DNA of 22,743 bases from an uncultured Collinsella sp. Its GTDB lineage: Bacteria; Actinomycetota; Coriobacteriia; Coriobacteriales; Coriobacteriaceae. The notes under the pieces were generated by a model that made no database searches, was not told the DNA's origin, and saw only the letters and a program-made list of their open reading frames with translations. The translations under genes were made by a program, and so were the position numbers. This document shows positions 14,180 to 22,208 of the stretch, piece by piece. Positions within the stretch are counted from its first letter, which is position 1, and each line of letters begins with the position of its first letter. The stretch covers positions 1 through 22,743 of the forward strand of contig CABUTO010000039.1 of assembly GCA_902494535.1 (NCBI GenBank), given 5' to 3'.

Positions 14180-15160
14180 CTAGACCGTCTGAAGCTTCTC
14201 GACCTCGTCAAGGTTCTCGGTCAGACGCGCAGCAAACGTCGAAAGCGGATGCGGATGCGTATCGAACTCGTAAGCCGTCTCGGTGGAATGGATCACGGTG
14301 CCGACGCCGGCATCGGTCAGCAGCTCCAGGAGCAGCGAATGCGGCGTAGTACCGTTAATGATGTGGGCACGAAATACGCCGCCGGTAAGCGCATCGACGG
14401 CCGCACGCAGCTTGGGAATCATGCCCTTATCGACCTCGCCGCCGTAGAGCATTTCGTTAACCTCGTCGAGCGTCAGGTTGGAGATGAGCGAGTCCTTATC
14501 ACTAAAGTCCTTGTACAGACCGTCGACGTCGGTCAAGAAGATCGCCTTGTGCGCATGAAGCGCCGCCGCAACGGCGCCGGCGGCGGTATCGGCGTTGATG
14601 TTGAAGAAGCCGCCGTCCTCCCCCGCCGCGACCGTGGCGATGACGGGGATGTACTCGCTGTCGAGCAAGCGCTCGATATAGTCGGTGTTGACGTGCGTGA
14701 CCTTGCCTACGCGGCCGAGCTCTGGGTCGAGTGGCTCGGCGATAAGGGTACCGGCGTCGCTGCCGGACACGCCCACGGCCAGGTTGCCGTGGTGGTTGAG
14801 CGCCGCGACCAGCTCCTGATTGACCTTGCCGCCCAGTACCTCGCGCACGATGTCCATGGTGGCAGGCGTAGTCACCCGCTGGCCGTTCTTAAACTCGACG
14901 GGGATATCGTAGTGGCTGAGCGCCTCGTTGATGGCCTTGCCGCCACCGTGCACGATAACAGGGCGCATGCCGATAATCTTGAGCAGGACGATATCGCTCA
15001 TCACGTCACGACGCAGCTGCTCGTCGACCATGGCGGCACCGCCGTACTTGATAACGACCGTCTTACCGGTCAGGTTCTTAATCCACGGCAGCGCCTCGAA
15101 CAGCAGCTGCGCGGTAACTTCGTTGGATTCGCTCGAGCGACAATCGCGTGCGAACTTCAT
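14180..15160 (-). CDS. argB: Acetylglutamate kinase
   Basis: ArgB phosphorylates N-acetylglutamate, usually the feedback-controlled step where ArgJ recycles acetyl groups. The 326-residue amino-acid kinase shows VVIKYGGAAM (35-44, ATP-site Lys38), VIVHGGGKAI (68-77), VGVSGSDAGTL, the NINADTAAGAVAAAL block and FLTDVDGLY. An N-terminal helix of about 25 residues precedes the core, as in arginine-sensitive hexameric enzymes. A longer frame reaches 15235, but the ATG at 15158-15160 has GAGG 7 nt upstream and starts like other ArgB proteins. It is third in argCJBD, 82 nt after the argJ stop. Arginine inhibition is inferred from the extension only. Confidence 0.95.
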   Translation of the reverse strand: MKFARDCRSSESNEVTAQLLFEALPWIKNLTGKTVVIKYGGAAMVDEQLRRDVMSDIVLLKIIGMRPVIVHGGGKAINEALSHYDIPVEFKNGQRVTTPATMDIVREVLGGKVNQELVAALNHHGNLAVGVSGSDAGTLIAEPLDPELGRVGKVTHVNTDYIERLLDSEYIPVIATVAAGEDGGFFNINADTAAGAVAAALHAHKAIFLTDVDGLYKDFSDKDSLISNLTLDEVNEMLYGGEVDKGMIPKLRAAVDALTGGVFRAHIINGTTPHSLLLELLTDAGVGTVIHSTETAYEFDTHPHPLSTFAARLTENLDEVEKLQTV

Positions 15161-15242
15161 AGTCTGCCTCGTCTTTCGTGTAGCTATCGCGCCGTACCCT
15201 CGTTGCCCGCGATTGCAGCGGGACGCACGGCACATCGGGAGT

Positions 15243-16508
15243 CTAGGAACGGTAGTCGCCGTTAATGGAGATGTACTCGTGCGTGAGGTCGCAAGTCCAC
15301 ACGGTGGTCGCCGCGTCCCCTGCGCCCAGGTCTGCCGAGATCACAATCTCGGGCGCCTCAAAGCGACGCAGCACCTCGTCCTCGTCAAAGGGAACGGTCA
15401 GGCCATCGCGACAGACGGGCATACCCATCATATCGATGGAAACATCTTCCTGGTTAAACTGCACGCCGCACTTACCGAGCGCCATGGCAACGCGGCCCCA
15501 GTTGCAATCGTGGCCGGCGATGCAGGTCTTGACGAGCGGCGAGTTGGCAACAGCACGGGCGGCGATATCGGCCTCCTCGTCGTTTACGGCGCCGGTGACG
15601 TTAACCGTCACGAGCTTGGATGCGCCCTCGCCATCTGCGGCGATGTTGCGCGCCAGGCTCTCGCACACCTCATGCACGGCAAAGGCCAGCTCGTCGAAGG
15701 CGTCAGAGCCCTCGACAATAGGCTCGGCATTTGCGGCAGCGCCGGAAGCAAGCATGATGCAGGTGTCGTTGGTCGAAGTATCGGAGTCGACCGTTACCTT
15801 GTTGAAGGTTTGTTTGACGGTAGAGAGTAGCAGGGCGTGGAGCGCCGCCGGCTCGACGGGGGCATCGGTAGTGATGACCGCGATCATGGTTGCCATGTTG
15901 GGCATGATCATGCCCGAGCCCTTGCACATACCGCCCACCGTATAGGCATTGCCTGCGTGCCCCGCGGCCTCGCTGCGGTAACACACGGCATACTCCTTGG
16001 AGTGTGTGTCGGTCGTCATGATGGCGCGAGCGGCATCGGCGCCACCGTGGGCTGAGAGCGCCTCGTAGGCAGCAGGAATGGCGGTCTCAAACGTGTCGAT
16101 CGGCAGAATCTGGCCAATCACACCCGTGGAGGCAACCAGAATCTGCTGGGGCTCACAGCCGATAACCTGCGATGCGATGTTGCAGGTCTCGCGCGCGCAG
16201 GCAAGGCCGGTCTCACCCGTGGCGGCGTTCGCGTTGCCGGAGTTGATTGAAACACCAGCGATGATACCGTAGCCCTTGTCCGCACCGCCCAGGTTGGCAC
16301 GGCTCACCTGCACGGGCGCCGCGCAAAAGCGATTGGTGGTAAACACGCCAGCACCGGGACAGGGTTTATCGGGCACGACGAGCGCGTAATCCAGACGCTC
16401 AGGGTTCTTGCGGAACCCAGCATGGATGCCCGTGGCCTTAAAGCCGGCCGCTGCCGTAACGCCACCCTCGACGGCGCGAATCTTGATATCAAACAGCTCG
16501 GTATTCAT
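15243..16508 (-). CDS. argJ: Glutamate N-acetyltransferase / amino-acid acetyltransferase
   Basis: ArgJ transfers the acetyl group from N-acetylornithine back to glutamate, closing the cyclic arginine pathway. Some members also use acetyl-CoA. The 421-residue precursor carries the autoproteolysis region KGSGMIMPNMATMIAVITTDA, with cleavage expected between Ala206 and Thr207 to give alpha and beta chains with Thr as nucleophile. Other family blocks are STGVIGQ, SDTSTNDT and GHDCNWGRVAMALG. The ATG (16506-16508) has AAGGAG at a rather long spacing of about 11 nt. No argA is seen, as expected for the cyclic route. Whether this enzyme is mono- or bifunctional cannot be told by eye. Confidence 0.95.
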   Translation of the reverse strand: MNTELFDIKIRAVEGGVTAAAGFKATGIHAGFRKNPERLDYALVVPDKPCPGAGVFTTNRFCAAPVQVSRANLGGADKGYGIIAGVSINSGNANAATGETGLACARETCNIASQVIGCEPQQILVASTGVIGQILPIDTFETAIPAAYEALSAHGGADAARAIMTTDTHSKEYAVCYRSEAAGHAGNAYTVGGMCKGSGMIMPNMATMIAVITTDAPVEPAALHALLLSTVKQTFNKVTVDSDTSTNDTCIMLASGAAANAEPIVEGSDAFDELAFAVHEVCESLARNIAADGEGASKLVTVNVTGAVNDEEADIAARAVANSPLVKTCIAGHDCNWGRVAMALGKCGVQFNQEDVSIDMMGMPVCRDGLTVPFDEDEVLRRFEAPEIVISADLGAGDAATTVWTCDLTHEYISINGDYRS

Positions 16509-16590
16509 CGTCTTTATGACTCCTTATGTCAAACAAAAAACGGACATCGGTTGGTGCGCCATGCCAGTCGTGATCATGAGACCAGCTTAA

Positions 16591-16606
16591 GAGTGGCGCC
16601 CCACTC
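16591..16606 (-). other. Small hairpin between argC and argJ
   Basis: GAGTGG (16591-16596) and CCACTC (16601-16606) pair around CGCC in the 134-nt argC-argJ gap. Further downstream on the minus strand a T6 run (near 16535) follows a weak stem. It may moderate read-through or stabilise the argC message. No gene is seen in the gap. Confidence 0.3.
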
Positions 16607-16642
16607 GATGCCCGACTACCAAATCGTTAACAATCGAATGTG

Positions 16643-17713
16643 CTACACCGGGCACGCCACTGTGGGCAAGCCTCGTCGCTCGTCAAAGCCAAAGACGATA
16701 TTGGCACACTGGACCGCTTGGCCCGCAGCGCCCTTGCACAGATTGTCGATGGCGCCCGTCGCCACCAGCACGCCCGCGCGCTTGTTGAGCGCGAGGCCAA
16801 TCTGGGCGGCGTTGGTTCCGACGACCGAAGCCGTCTTGGGCTGCTGGCCGGCGTCGAGCACACGCACAAAGGTGCGTCCAGCGTAGAACTGCTTGTAATA
16901 GTCGACAACGTCCTCAAGGGTCAAGGTATCGATAGCCTGCGGCGTAAGCGGCATCGTCACCGTGGAGAGCAGGCCGCGCTTGAGCGGTGCCAGATGCGGG
17001 GTAAAGACGACGCGATCGGTTAAGCCAAGGATTTGCTCAATCTCGGGCGTATGACGATGTTTACCCACGCCATAGGCTTCCAGGTTCTCGTCCGCGCTGC
17101 AAAAGTGGGTGCGGGCGTTGCAGGACTTGCCGGCACCCGTCACACCGCTGATGGCATCAACGATCACGGGGCCGCTCTGGGCAACCCAGCCAGCGCGCAC
17201 GGCGGGCGCGGCGGCAAGGCTCGTTGCGGTGGGATAGCAACCGGCGCAGGCGACCAGCACGGGTTTGCCGTCGGCATGGCTGGAAGCAGCGGTCTCCAAG
17301 TCCCGGCAGAATAGCTCGGGCAGGCCAAAGGCACGGGTCTTGAGCAGCTCGGGGCTCGTATGCTCGGCGGCATACCACGTCTCAAAGACGGACGCGTCGT
17401 TCAGGCGGTAGTCGGCCGAAAGATCAAAGCAGGAGACGCCCGATGCAAGCAGCGCGGGCACCTGTGCCATGGCAGCCGTGTGCGGCACGGCAAGAAAAAC
17501 CGCATCGCAGCTCTTAAGCTCGGGGGCGTCATGCGTGGTGAAAACCAGATCGCTCACGCCAGCAAAGCTCGGATACACCGCGGACAGCGGCTGGCCGGCA
17601 TCGGCGTTGGACGTAATGGCAACAAGTTCAAACTCGGGATGGCCGAGCACGAGGCGAATGAGCTCGGCTCCGGCATATCCAGCCGCGCCGACGATTCCAA
17701 CCTTCAATGACAT
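16643..17713 (-). CDS. argC: N-acetyl-gamma-glutamyl-phosphate reductase
   Basis: ArgC reduces N-acetylglutamyl phosphate to the semialdehyde with NADPH. The 356 residues start with the Rossmann loop GIVGAAGYAGAELIRL (6-21). They show FLAVPHTAAM (73-82), DLSADYRL (97-104), the catalytic Cys159 in VACAGCYPTA, GVTGAGK and KHRHTPEIEQ (catalytic-type His), then FTPHLAPLKRGLLSTV. This is the longer, type 1 form. The ATG (17711-17713) has AAGGAG 6 nt upstream. It is the first gene of argC-argJ-argB-argD and sits behind a paired ARG-box operator at 17798-17836, so ArgR-arginine repression is expected. Confidence 0.96.
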   Translation of the reverse strand: MSLKVGIVGAAGYAGAELIRLVLGHPEFELVAITSNADAGQPLSAVYPSFAGVSDLVFTTHDAPELKSCDAVFLAVPHTAAMAQVPALLASGVSCFDLSADYRLNDASVFETWYAAEHTSPELLKTRAFGLPELFCRDLETAASSHADGKPVLVACAGCYPTATSLAAAPAVRAGWVAQSGPVIVDAISGVTGAGKSCNARTHFCSADENLEAYGVGKHRHTPEIEQILGLTDRVVFTPHLAPLKRGLLSTVTMPLTPQAIDTLTLEDVVDYYKQFYAGRTFVRVLDAGQQPKTASVVGTNAAQIGLALNKRAGVLVATGAIDNLCKGAAGQAVQCANIVFGFDERRGLPTVACPV

Positions 17714-17782
17714 ATCAGACTCCTTGTCTGCGATTTATGCACCGATGCGCATTTCGCAGTGGTCGTTATGAAGTGGGTTGAA

Positions 17783-17791
17783 ACTTTAGCA
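17783..17791 (-). promoter_or_regulatory. Possible argC extended -10 promoter
   Basis: TGC-TAAAGT on the minus strand (TAAAGT at 17783-17788), with no good -35. It would start transcription near 17776 with a leader of about 60 nt. The ARG boxes then cover the -35 region and just upstream, a normal repression geometry. Confidence 0.4.
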
Positions 17792-17797
17792 CCAAAA

Positions 17798-17836
17798 GAT
17801 GCATGAACACGTAAATGGCTTGCATATTCATGCATT
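17798..17836 (-). promoter_or_regulatory. Paired ARG-box operator (ArgR)
   Basis: Two 18-bp boxes lie 3 bp apart, the canonical ArgR hexamer spacing. The distal box (17819-17836) has perfect arms TGCAT-gaat-ATGCA. The proximal box (17798-17815) reads TACGT-gttc-ATGCA, with one good half. The form TGCATnnnnATGCA resembles actinobacterial ARG boxes. They precede argC directly. The argR gene itself is not in the window. Confidence 0.75.
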
Positions 17837-17879
17837 GAAACAATCCCGACACATTCGCTTGAAGGAATTGACAAATGGA

Positions 17880-17933
17880 GCGGGCCCCGTATTGACCGGC
17901 GCTCCTAACGGCACCGGGCAATACGGGGCCCGC
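17880..17933 (-). terminator. Strong GC-rich stem-loop ending the ribU operon
   Basis: A perfect 15-bp stem (17880-17894 with 17919-17933) continues as an inner CCGG/CCGG pair around a small loop, 37 nt past the last gene of the upstream unit. The minus strand continues TCCATTTGTCAATTCC, so the T-tract is weak. It probably terminates or protects the flavin operon and insulates the arginine promoter. Confidence 0.55.
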
Positions 17934-17970
17934 CCATGCGAAAACCAAGTTGTTAGGATGAGCCAGCCGG

Positions 17971-18381
17971 CTAGAGCTCGACCGGCACCCATTCGTCGTG
18001 ATTGCAGATAAAAGCCTCGGGATCCTCGACGCTAAAGAAGACGAGCGTGGGGTCGTTAGGCCCCTCATAGTGCTCGCCCAGGTGCTCTAGATGCTTCCAC
18101 CCGGCTTCGCGCATTTCGTCTAAAGCCCGGTCATCCAAGCCGGCACGCCCGCGCAAGATGAGCCAACCATGGCCCGGCCACCAACTCGTGGCCTCAAAGC
18201 GCTGGTTTTGCAGCAGCTCCTGCCACACATCTTTGGTGCGCGCCGTCACAAACCACAGCTTGCCGTCCTGAATCTGTGCAAACGAGAACGGACGCACATG
18301 CGGCTGCCCGTCCACACTCGTCGCCAGATACCACGCCGGCACCGACGTCAGATACTCCAGCACCGTATTCAATCCGTCCAT
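17971..18381 (-). CDS. Pyridoxamine 5'-phosphate oxidase-family protein (copy 2)
   Basis: This is a small split-barrel protein of a family that usually binds FMN or a related flavin. Its reaction is unknown. The 136 residues show the family pattern PAWYLATSVDGQPHVRPFSF near the N-terminus, then KLWFVTARTKDVWQELLQN and a strand GHGWLILRGRAGL. The frame runs far upstream (18600) without a ribosome site. The ATG at 18379-18381 has AGGAGG 4-5 nt before it. It follows a paralogue by 43 nt (same motifs in the same order) and is the last gene of the run that starts at ribU. It is too short to be a true PdxH. Flavin binding is inferred from the fold and from the FMN riboswitch upstream. Confidence 0.82.
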   Translation of the reverse strand: MDGLNTVLEYLTSVPAWYLATSVDGQPHVRPFSFAQIQDGKLWFVTARTKDVWQELLQNQRFEATSWWPGHGWLILRGRAGLDDRALDEMREAGWKHLEHLGEHYEGPNDPTLVFFSVEDPEAFICNHDEWVPVEL

Positions 18382-18424
18382 GTGTCCTCCTGTACCAGCT
18401 AGTTTGTGAGCCTGGTTGTGCGAG

Positions 18425-18871
18425 CTAGAGCTCCAGGCGCTCCTCGCTGCCGTCGATATCACAGAAGCGCGCGGCAATATTGCGGACCGAGAAGAACGCA
18501 AGGCGGCCGTCGTTGGCACTCTCGTGTTCCTCGCCAATGCCCACCATGTGCTTAAAACCCGCTTGACGCACCTTGTCGCTCGCAACTGCGTCGTCCTCAA
18601 GTGCGGCTTCGCCGGTCAATACGATCCAACATTCCCCCGGCTTCCAGCCCGAGAGCTCAAACTTGGGATTCGCACTCAGCTCCGCCCACACGTCCTTGTC
18701 GCGCGACGTGCAAAACCACAACTTACCGTCATCGACCATGGCAAACGAAAACGGCCTCACGCGAGGCTGATGCCCGTCACTTGCATCGGTCGTGGCCAGA
18801 TACCACGCCGGAATGCGCCTGAGATACGAACAGGCGCGCTCAAGCTGAGCCGTGCGGTCGTTGTCGGTCAT
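18425..18871 (-). CDS. Pyridoxamine 5'-phosphate oxidase-family protein (copy 1)
   Basis: This is a paralogue of the next gene downstream: a 148-residue split-barrel protein with IPAWYLATTDASDGHQPRVR, PFSFAMVDDGKLWFCTSRDKDVW, and a strand ECWIVLTGEAAL. The shared blocks PAWYLAT, VRPFSF, DGKLWF and KDVW show a tandem duplication followed by strong divergence. The ATG (18869-18871) follows AAAGGGG. It lies 30 nt after ecfT in the same direction, so it is probably in the riboflavin transporter operon. FMN or another flavin is the likely ligand, and the substrate is unknown. True PdxH is longer. Confidence 0.82.
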   Translation of the reverse strand: MTDNDRTAQLERACSYLRRIPAWYLATTDASDGHQPRVRPFSFAMVDDGKLWFCTSRDKDVWAELSANPKFELSGWKPGECWIVLTGEAALEDDAVASDKVRQAGFKHMVGIGEEHESANDGRLAFFSVRNIAARFCDIDGSEERLEL

Positions 18872-18901
18872 AGGGACCCCTTTCTTGCGCCCGAATCGCG
18901 C

Positions 18902-19702
18902 CTAAACAAGTTGAAGATTGATGACGATGACGCAGATGAGCAGCAACGCCGTCACCACCGCCGCCAACGCATCGCCGCGGCCAAATGCAAGCGCATGCAG
19001 GCGCGTGCGGCCCTGCTCGCCGTGATAGCAGCGTGCATCCATGGCGGCAGACAGCGTCTCGGCATGGCGGAACACGCCCGTGAACAGCGGAATCGCCACA
19101 CTGCCGAGCATACGCACGCCGCCGAGCGGACCGCCCGTCACGCGCGCGCCGCGGCTTGCCTGTGCATCGGCCGTCTGCTTCATCTCAGTGGCAAACTGCG
19201 GCATAAAGCGTAGCGCGATACCCATGATCATGCCGAGCTCGTGCGCAGGAAGTCCCACACGCGCAAACGGCGCGAGCAGGCGCTCAAAGCCCGCGGTGAG
19301 GTCGAGCGTCGGCGTGGTGAGCGTGATAGCGCTCATACCGGCCATCATCAAGGTCAGGCGGCACGCCATAAAGGCGGCGGAATGCAGCGAGCCCTCGCTT
19401 ATCTGCAAAAAGCCGAGCTGCCACAGAATGCGCCCGCTCTGGTCGGTAAACAAGTTGAGCACCGCGACCACGACGACGATTGCCAGCAGCGGCGCCATCG
19501 ACGACAGAACGCGACGAACCGGCACCCGAGACACGGCATAGATCAGCACGACAAACATTGCGACAGGGGCCAGTCCGCGGAAGCCGCCGACGGTCAGCGT
19601 CGTGATCAGAAACACAAAGCCCAAGAGCAACTTAGTTCGCGGGTCCAGGCGGTGGATCGCACTATCGCCGGGATAGTAGCTGCCAAACGAAAACGCCTCC
19701 AT
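18902..19702 (-). CDS. ecfT: ECF transporter transmembrane protein EcfT
   Basis: EcfT is the membrane scaffold that couples the ATPases to the substrate-binding S component of an energy-coupling-factor vitamin importer. The 266 residues hold several hydrophobic helices: about 25-60, 70-85, 105-130 and a C-terminal one near 245-264. A cytosolic coupling region lies between, with the two Arg-containing motifs ASRGARV and AMDARCYHG that contact the ATPase grooves. The start codon overlaps the stop of the ATPase gene by one base (TAATG), so translation is coupled. AAGGG lies about 7 nt upstream. The S component two genes upstream is RibU-like, though EcfT modules are often shared between several S components. 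Confidence 0.94.
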   Translation of the reverse strand: MEAFSFGSYYPGDSAIHRLDPRTKLLLGFVFLITTLTVGGFRGLAPVAMFVVLIYAVSRVPVRRVLSSMAPLLAIVVVVAVLNLFTDQSGRILWQLGFLQISEGSLHSAAFMACRLTLMMAGMSAITLTTPTLDLTAGFERLLAPFARVGLPAHELGMIMGIALRFMPQFATEMKQTADAQASRGARVTGGPLGGVRMLGSVAIPLFTGVFRHAETLSAAMDARCYHGEQGRTRLHALAFGRGDALAAVVTALLLICVIVINLQLV

Positions 19703-21606
19703 TAGCAGCCCTTCTCTCGCGCGACCGTCTTGAATTTAGCAATGTCCGCGACGTTAGAAGGACCGCCCGAGCAACCGATTAGCAGGTCCACCAACTCGTC
19801 TGTCAGCGACTCAACCGTATAGAGGCCGTCAAAGCGCAGCGGCACGCCCGCCTCCGTAAGCGCCAGCGCCATACGCTGGGCGGCGGGAACGCCCAAGCCG
19901 ATTGATTTAAGCTCATCGGCATGCGCAAAAACCTGAGCGGGCGTGCCCTCGGCAAACACCGCGCCCTCGTTCATCACGACAATACGGTCGCAGCAATTGG
20001 CCAGGTCATCCATACTATGCGAAACCATGACAACGGTCAGGCCATCGCGGTGAAGTCGATCGATAAGCTCAAGGAAATCCCTGCGCGCAGCCGGATCGAG
20101 CCCCGCCATGGGTTCATCGAGCACCAGGACCTCGGGCTCCATGGCAAGCACGCCAGCAAACGCCACGCGCCGCTGCTGCCCGCCCGAGAGCTCAAAGGGA
20201 CTCTTGTCGCCGACCGTGGAAAGATCGAGGCCCACGCGCGTAAGCGATGATGCGACACGGCGTGCGACCTCGTCTTGCGGCAAGCCAAGGTTATGCGGAC
20301 CAAACGCCACGTCCTGCGCCACGGTTTCGGCAAACAGCTGACGCTCGGGATACTGAAACACCACGCCGACCTTGGCCTTAACCGCGGCGGCGTCTTTCTT
20401 GTTTGACAGATCGAGCCCCAGCGCGCGAACGGATCCCTCCTGGGGGCGAATCAAACCGTTGAGATGCTGAACCAGCGTTGATTTACCCGAGCCGGTATGA
20501 CCCGCCAGGCCCAGAAACTCGCCGCGACGCACCATCAACGATACATCACTCAGTGCCCACGGGCTGCTGGGGTCGTTTCCCCAGAGAGCCTGTTTGCTCG
20601 ATTTGCCCGCAGTGGCCGAGCGCTTATGCCAGCGGCGGCGCTCGCGCGGACTGAGCGAATAACTGTACGAAACACGGGATAGCTCGATGACGGGCTCCGA
20701 CGCGTTGCCCTCGTTGTCTACCGGAACAGTGCCGTCAGCGATTTCCAACTGGGATACGGAAGACTGCCCCGCGATGTCTGCCCCACTTCGCTCGGCATAA
20801 GCCTGCGCAATCTCGGCGACCATATCCGCCTCACGCACCTGTGCGCAAACGGGCACGCCCTTCGCACGAAGCGACCTGCCCAGACAGCACGACGCCGGCA
20901 TATCCAGGTTGAGCTGCGCAAGTTCGTCTGCCCGCGTCAAGATTTCCTCGGGCTTACCGAGCATGGCAACGCGCCCCGCCCGAAACACCGCGACACGATC
21001 GGCCTCGGCGGCCTCTTCCATAAAGTGCGTAATCATCACGATGGTCATGCCGCGAGCGTGCAACGCGCGGCAAGCCTTCATGAGGCCCTTGCGTCCACGC
21101 GGATCGAGCATCGAGGAAGCCTCGTCCAATATGAGCACGCGCGGTTCCATGGCGAGCACGCCGGCAAGCGCCACGCGCTGCTTTTGGCCGCCCGAAAGCG
21201 CATGGGTCTCGTGGCACTCAAAGCCCACCAGGCCCACGCCCTTCAGCGCCTCGCGTACGCGCTGCGCAATTTGCGCCGATGGCACGCCAAGGTTTTCGGG
21301 ACCAAACGCAACGTCATCTTCGACAAGCGTTGCCACCAGCTGATCATCGGGATTCTGGAATACCATGCCCGCGGTCGAGCGAATGTCGTAGACCAGCTCG
21401 GGATCGGACGCATCCATGCCGTTAATGCGCACCGTGCCCGCATCGGGCTGCAGCAGCGCATTCAGATGCTTGGCAAACGTCGACTTGCCCGATCCATTGC
21501 CACCGAGGATGCAGAAAAACTCGCCGTCCTCGATATTCAGATCGACGCCGTCGAGTGCCGACACGGCACCGTCATAACTAAAGGAAACGCCCCGACACTC
21601 AATCAT
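19702..21606 (-). CDS. ecfA: Fused double ATPase of an ECF transporter (EcfA1-EcfA2)
   Basis: This is the ATP-hydrolysing subunit of the ECF importer, here with both ATPases in one 634-residue chain. The first domain has Walker A GGNGSGKST (35-43), Q-loop FQNPDDQ, signature LSGGQ (137-141), Walker B VLILDE (157-162) and His194. The second has GHTGSGKST (369-377), FQYPERQ, LSGGQ (473-477), VLVLDE (493-498) and His530. All catalytic elements are intact in both. A linker of about 80 residues (225-305) joins them. The second domain has an unusual basic insertion (about 318-348, RERRRWHKR) before its Walker A. Separate EcfA1 and EcfA2 genes are the common arrangement. It overlaps the ribU stop by 4 nt (ATGA) and ecfT by 1 nt, so all three are coupled. 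Confidence 0.94.
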   Translation of the reverse strand: MIECRGVSFSYDGAVSALDGVDLNIEDGEFFCILGGNGSGKSTFAKHLNALLQPDAGTVRINGMDASDPELVYDIRSTAGMVFQNPDDQLVATLVEDDVAFGPENLGVPSAQIAQRVREALKGVGLVGFECHETHALSGGQKQRVALAGVLAMEPRVLILDEASSMLDPRGRKGLMKACRALHARGMTIVMITHFMEEAAEADRVAVFRAGRVAMLGKPEEILTRADELAQLNLDMPASCCLGRSLRAKGVPVCAQVREADMVAEIAQAYAERSGADIAGQSSVSQLEIADGTVPVDNEGNASEPVIELSRVSYSYSLSPRERRRWHKRSATAGKSSKQALWGNDPSSPWALSDVSLMVRRGEFLGLAGHTGSGKSTLVQHLNGLIRPQEGSVRALGLDLSNKKDAAAVKAKVGVVFQYPERQLFAETVAQDVAFGPHNLGLPQDEVARRVASSLTRVGLDLSTVGDKSPFELSGGQQRRVAFAGVLAMEPEVLVLDEPMAGLDPAARRDFLELIDRLHRDGLTVVMVSHSMDDLANCCDRIVVMNEGAVFAEGTPAQVFAHADELKSIGLGVPAAQRMALALTEAGVPLRFDGLYTVESLTDELVDLLIGCSGGPSNVADIAKFKTVAREKGC

Positions 21607-22193
21607 GCGCGGCCTTTGACCTGGTCCTTTTTAGGCGTGATGAGGTTGGAGACCGCCTTGTACACCGCAAGCGTCAATACCGAATTAAGCACGGTCTTGA
21701 TAAGGTTAAACGGCAGCACGGCAGGAATCATGAGCGGGGCGATCACATCGACCGAGCCATACCAGAACCAAACGCCAATGGTAAGGTTCGCGACCATGGA
21801 CAGCACCGTAGCGGCAATGACGCCGAGCACCAGACCAATCACGGCACCCTTATAGGTGTGCATCTTCTGGTAGACGATAGCCGCGGGCAGAATGTAGCCC
21901 AGCGTGGCAACCAGGTTCATAAGCGCACCGACCCAGTCGCCCGTGGTAAGCGCATGGATAACAATCGCCATAGCGGCAACAGCGGTGCCGGCACCAGGGC
22001 CATACGCAAATCCACACACCATCGCCGGCACCAGCGACGGGTCATACGTCAAAAACGGCGCCGAAGGAAGGATGGGCAGCTGCACGTACATAAACAAGGC
22101 GCCCAAGGCGCACATCAACGCCATGGTAACGAGCTGTTTGGTGCTCCACCTATTCGTGTTCTCAAAATGGATATGCTGTGACTGTTCAGACAT
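21603..22193 (-). CDS. ribU: Riboflavin ECF transporter S component
   Basis: This is the membrane substrate-binding subunit for riboflavin uptake. The 196-residue, mostly hydrophobic product has about six membrane helices. The RibU-like block FLTYDPSLVPAMVCGFAYGPGAG follows the first helix, and a polar C-terminus ends KDQVKGRA. An upstream in-frame ATG (22214) is part of the riboswitch 3' strand and is rejected. The ATG at 22191-22193 has AGGTGAT upstream. Riboflavin specificity is supported by the FMN riboswitch immediately upstream. It shares a 4-nt ATGA overlap with the fused ATPase gene. Confidence 0.93.
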   Translation of the reverse strand: MSEQSQHIHFENTNRWSTKQLVTMALMCALGALFMYVQLPILPSAPFLTYDPSLVPAMVCGFAYGPGAGTAVAAMAIVIHALTTGDWVGALMNLVATLGYILPAAIVYQKMHTYKGAVIGLVLGVIAATVLSMVANLTIGVWFWYGSVDVIAPLMIPAVLPFNLIKTVLNSVLTLAVYKAVSNLITPKKDQVKGRA

Positions 22194-22208
22194 AAGATCA
22201 CCTGCCTC

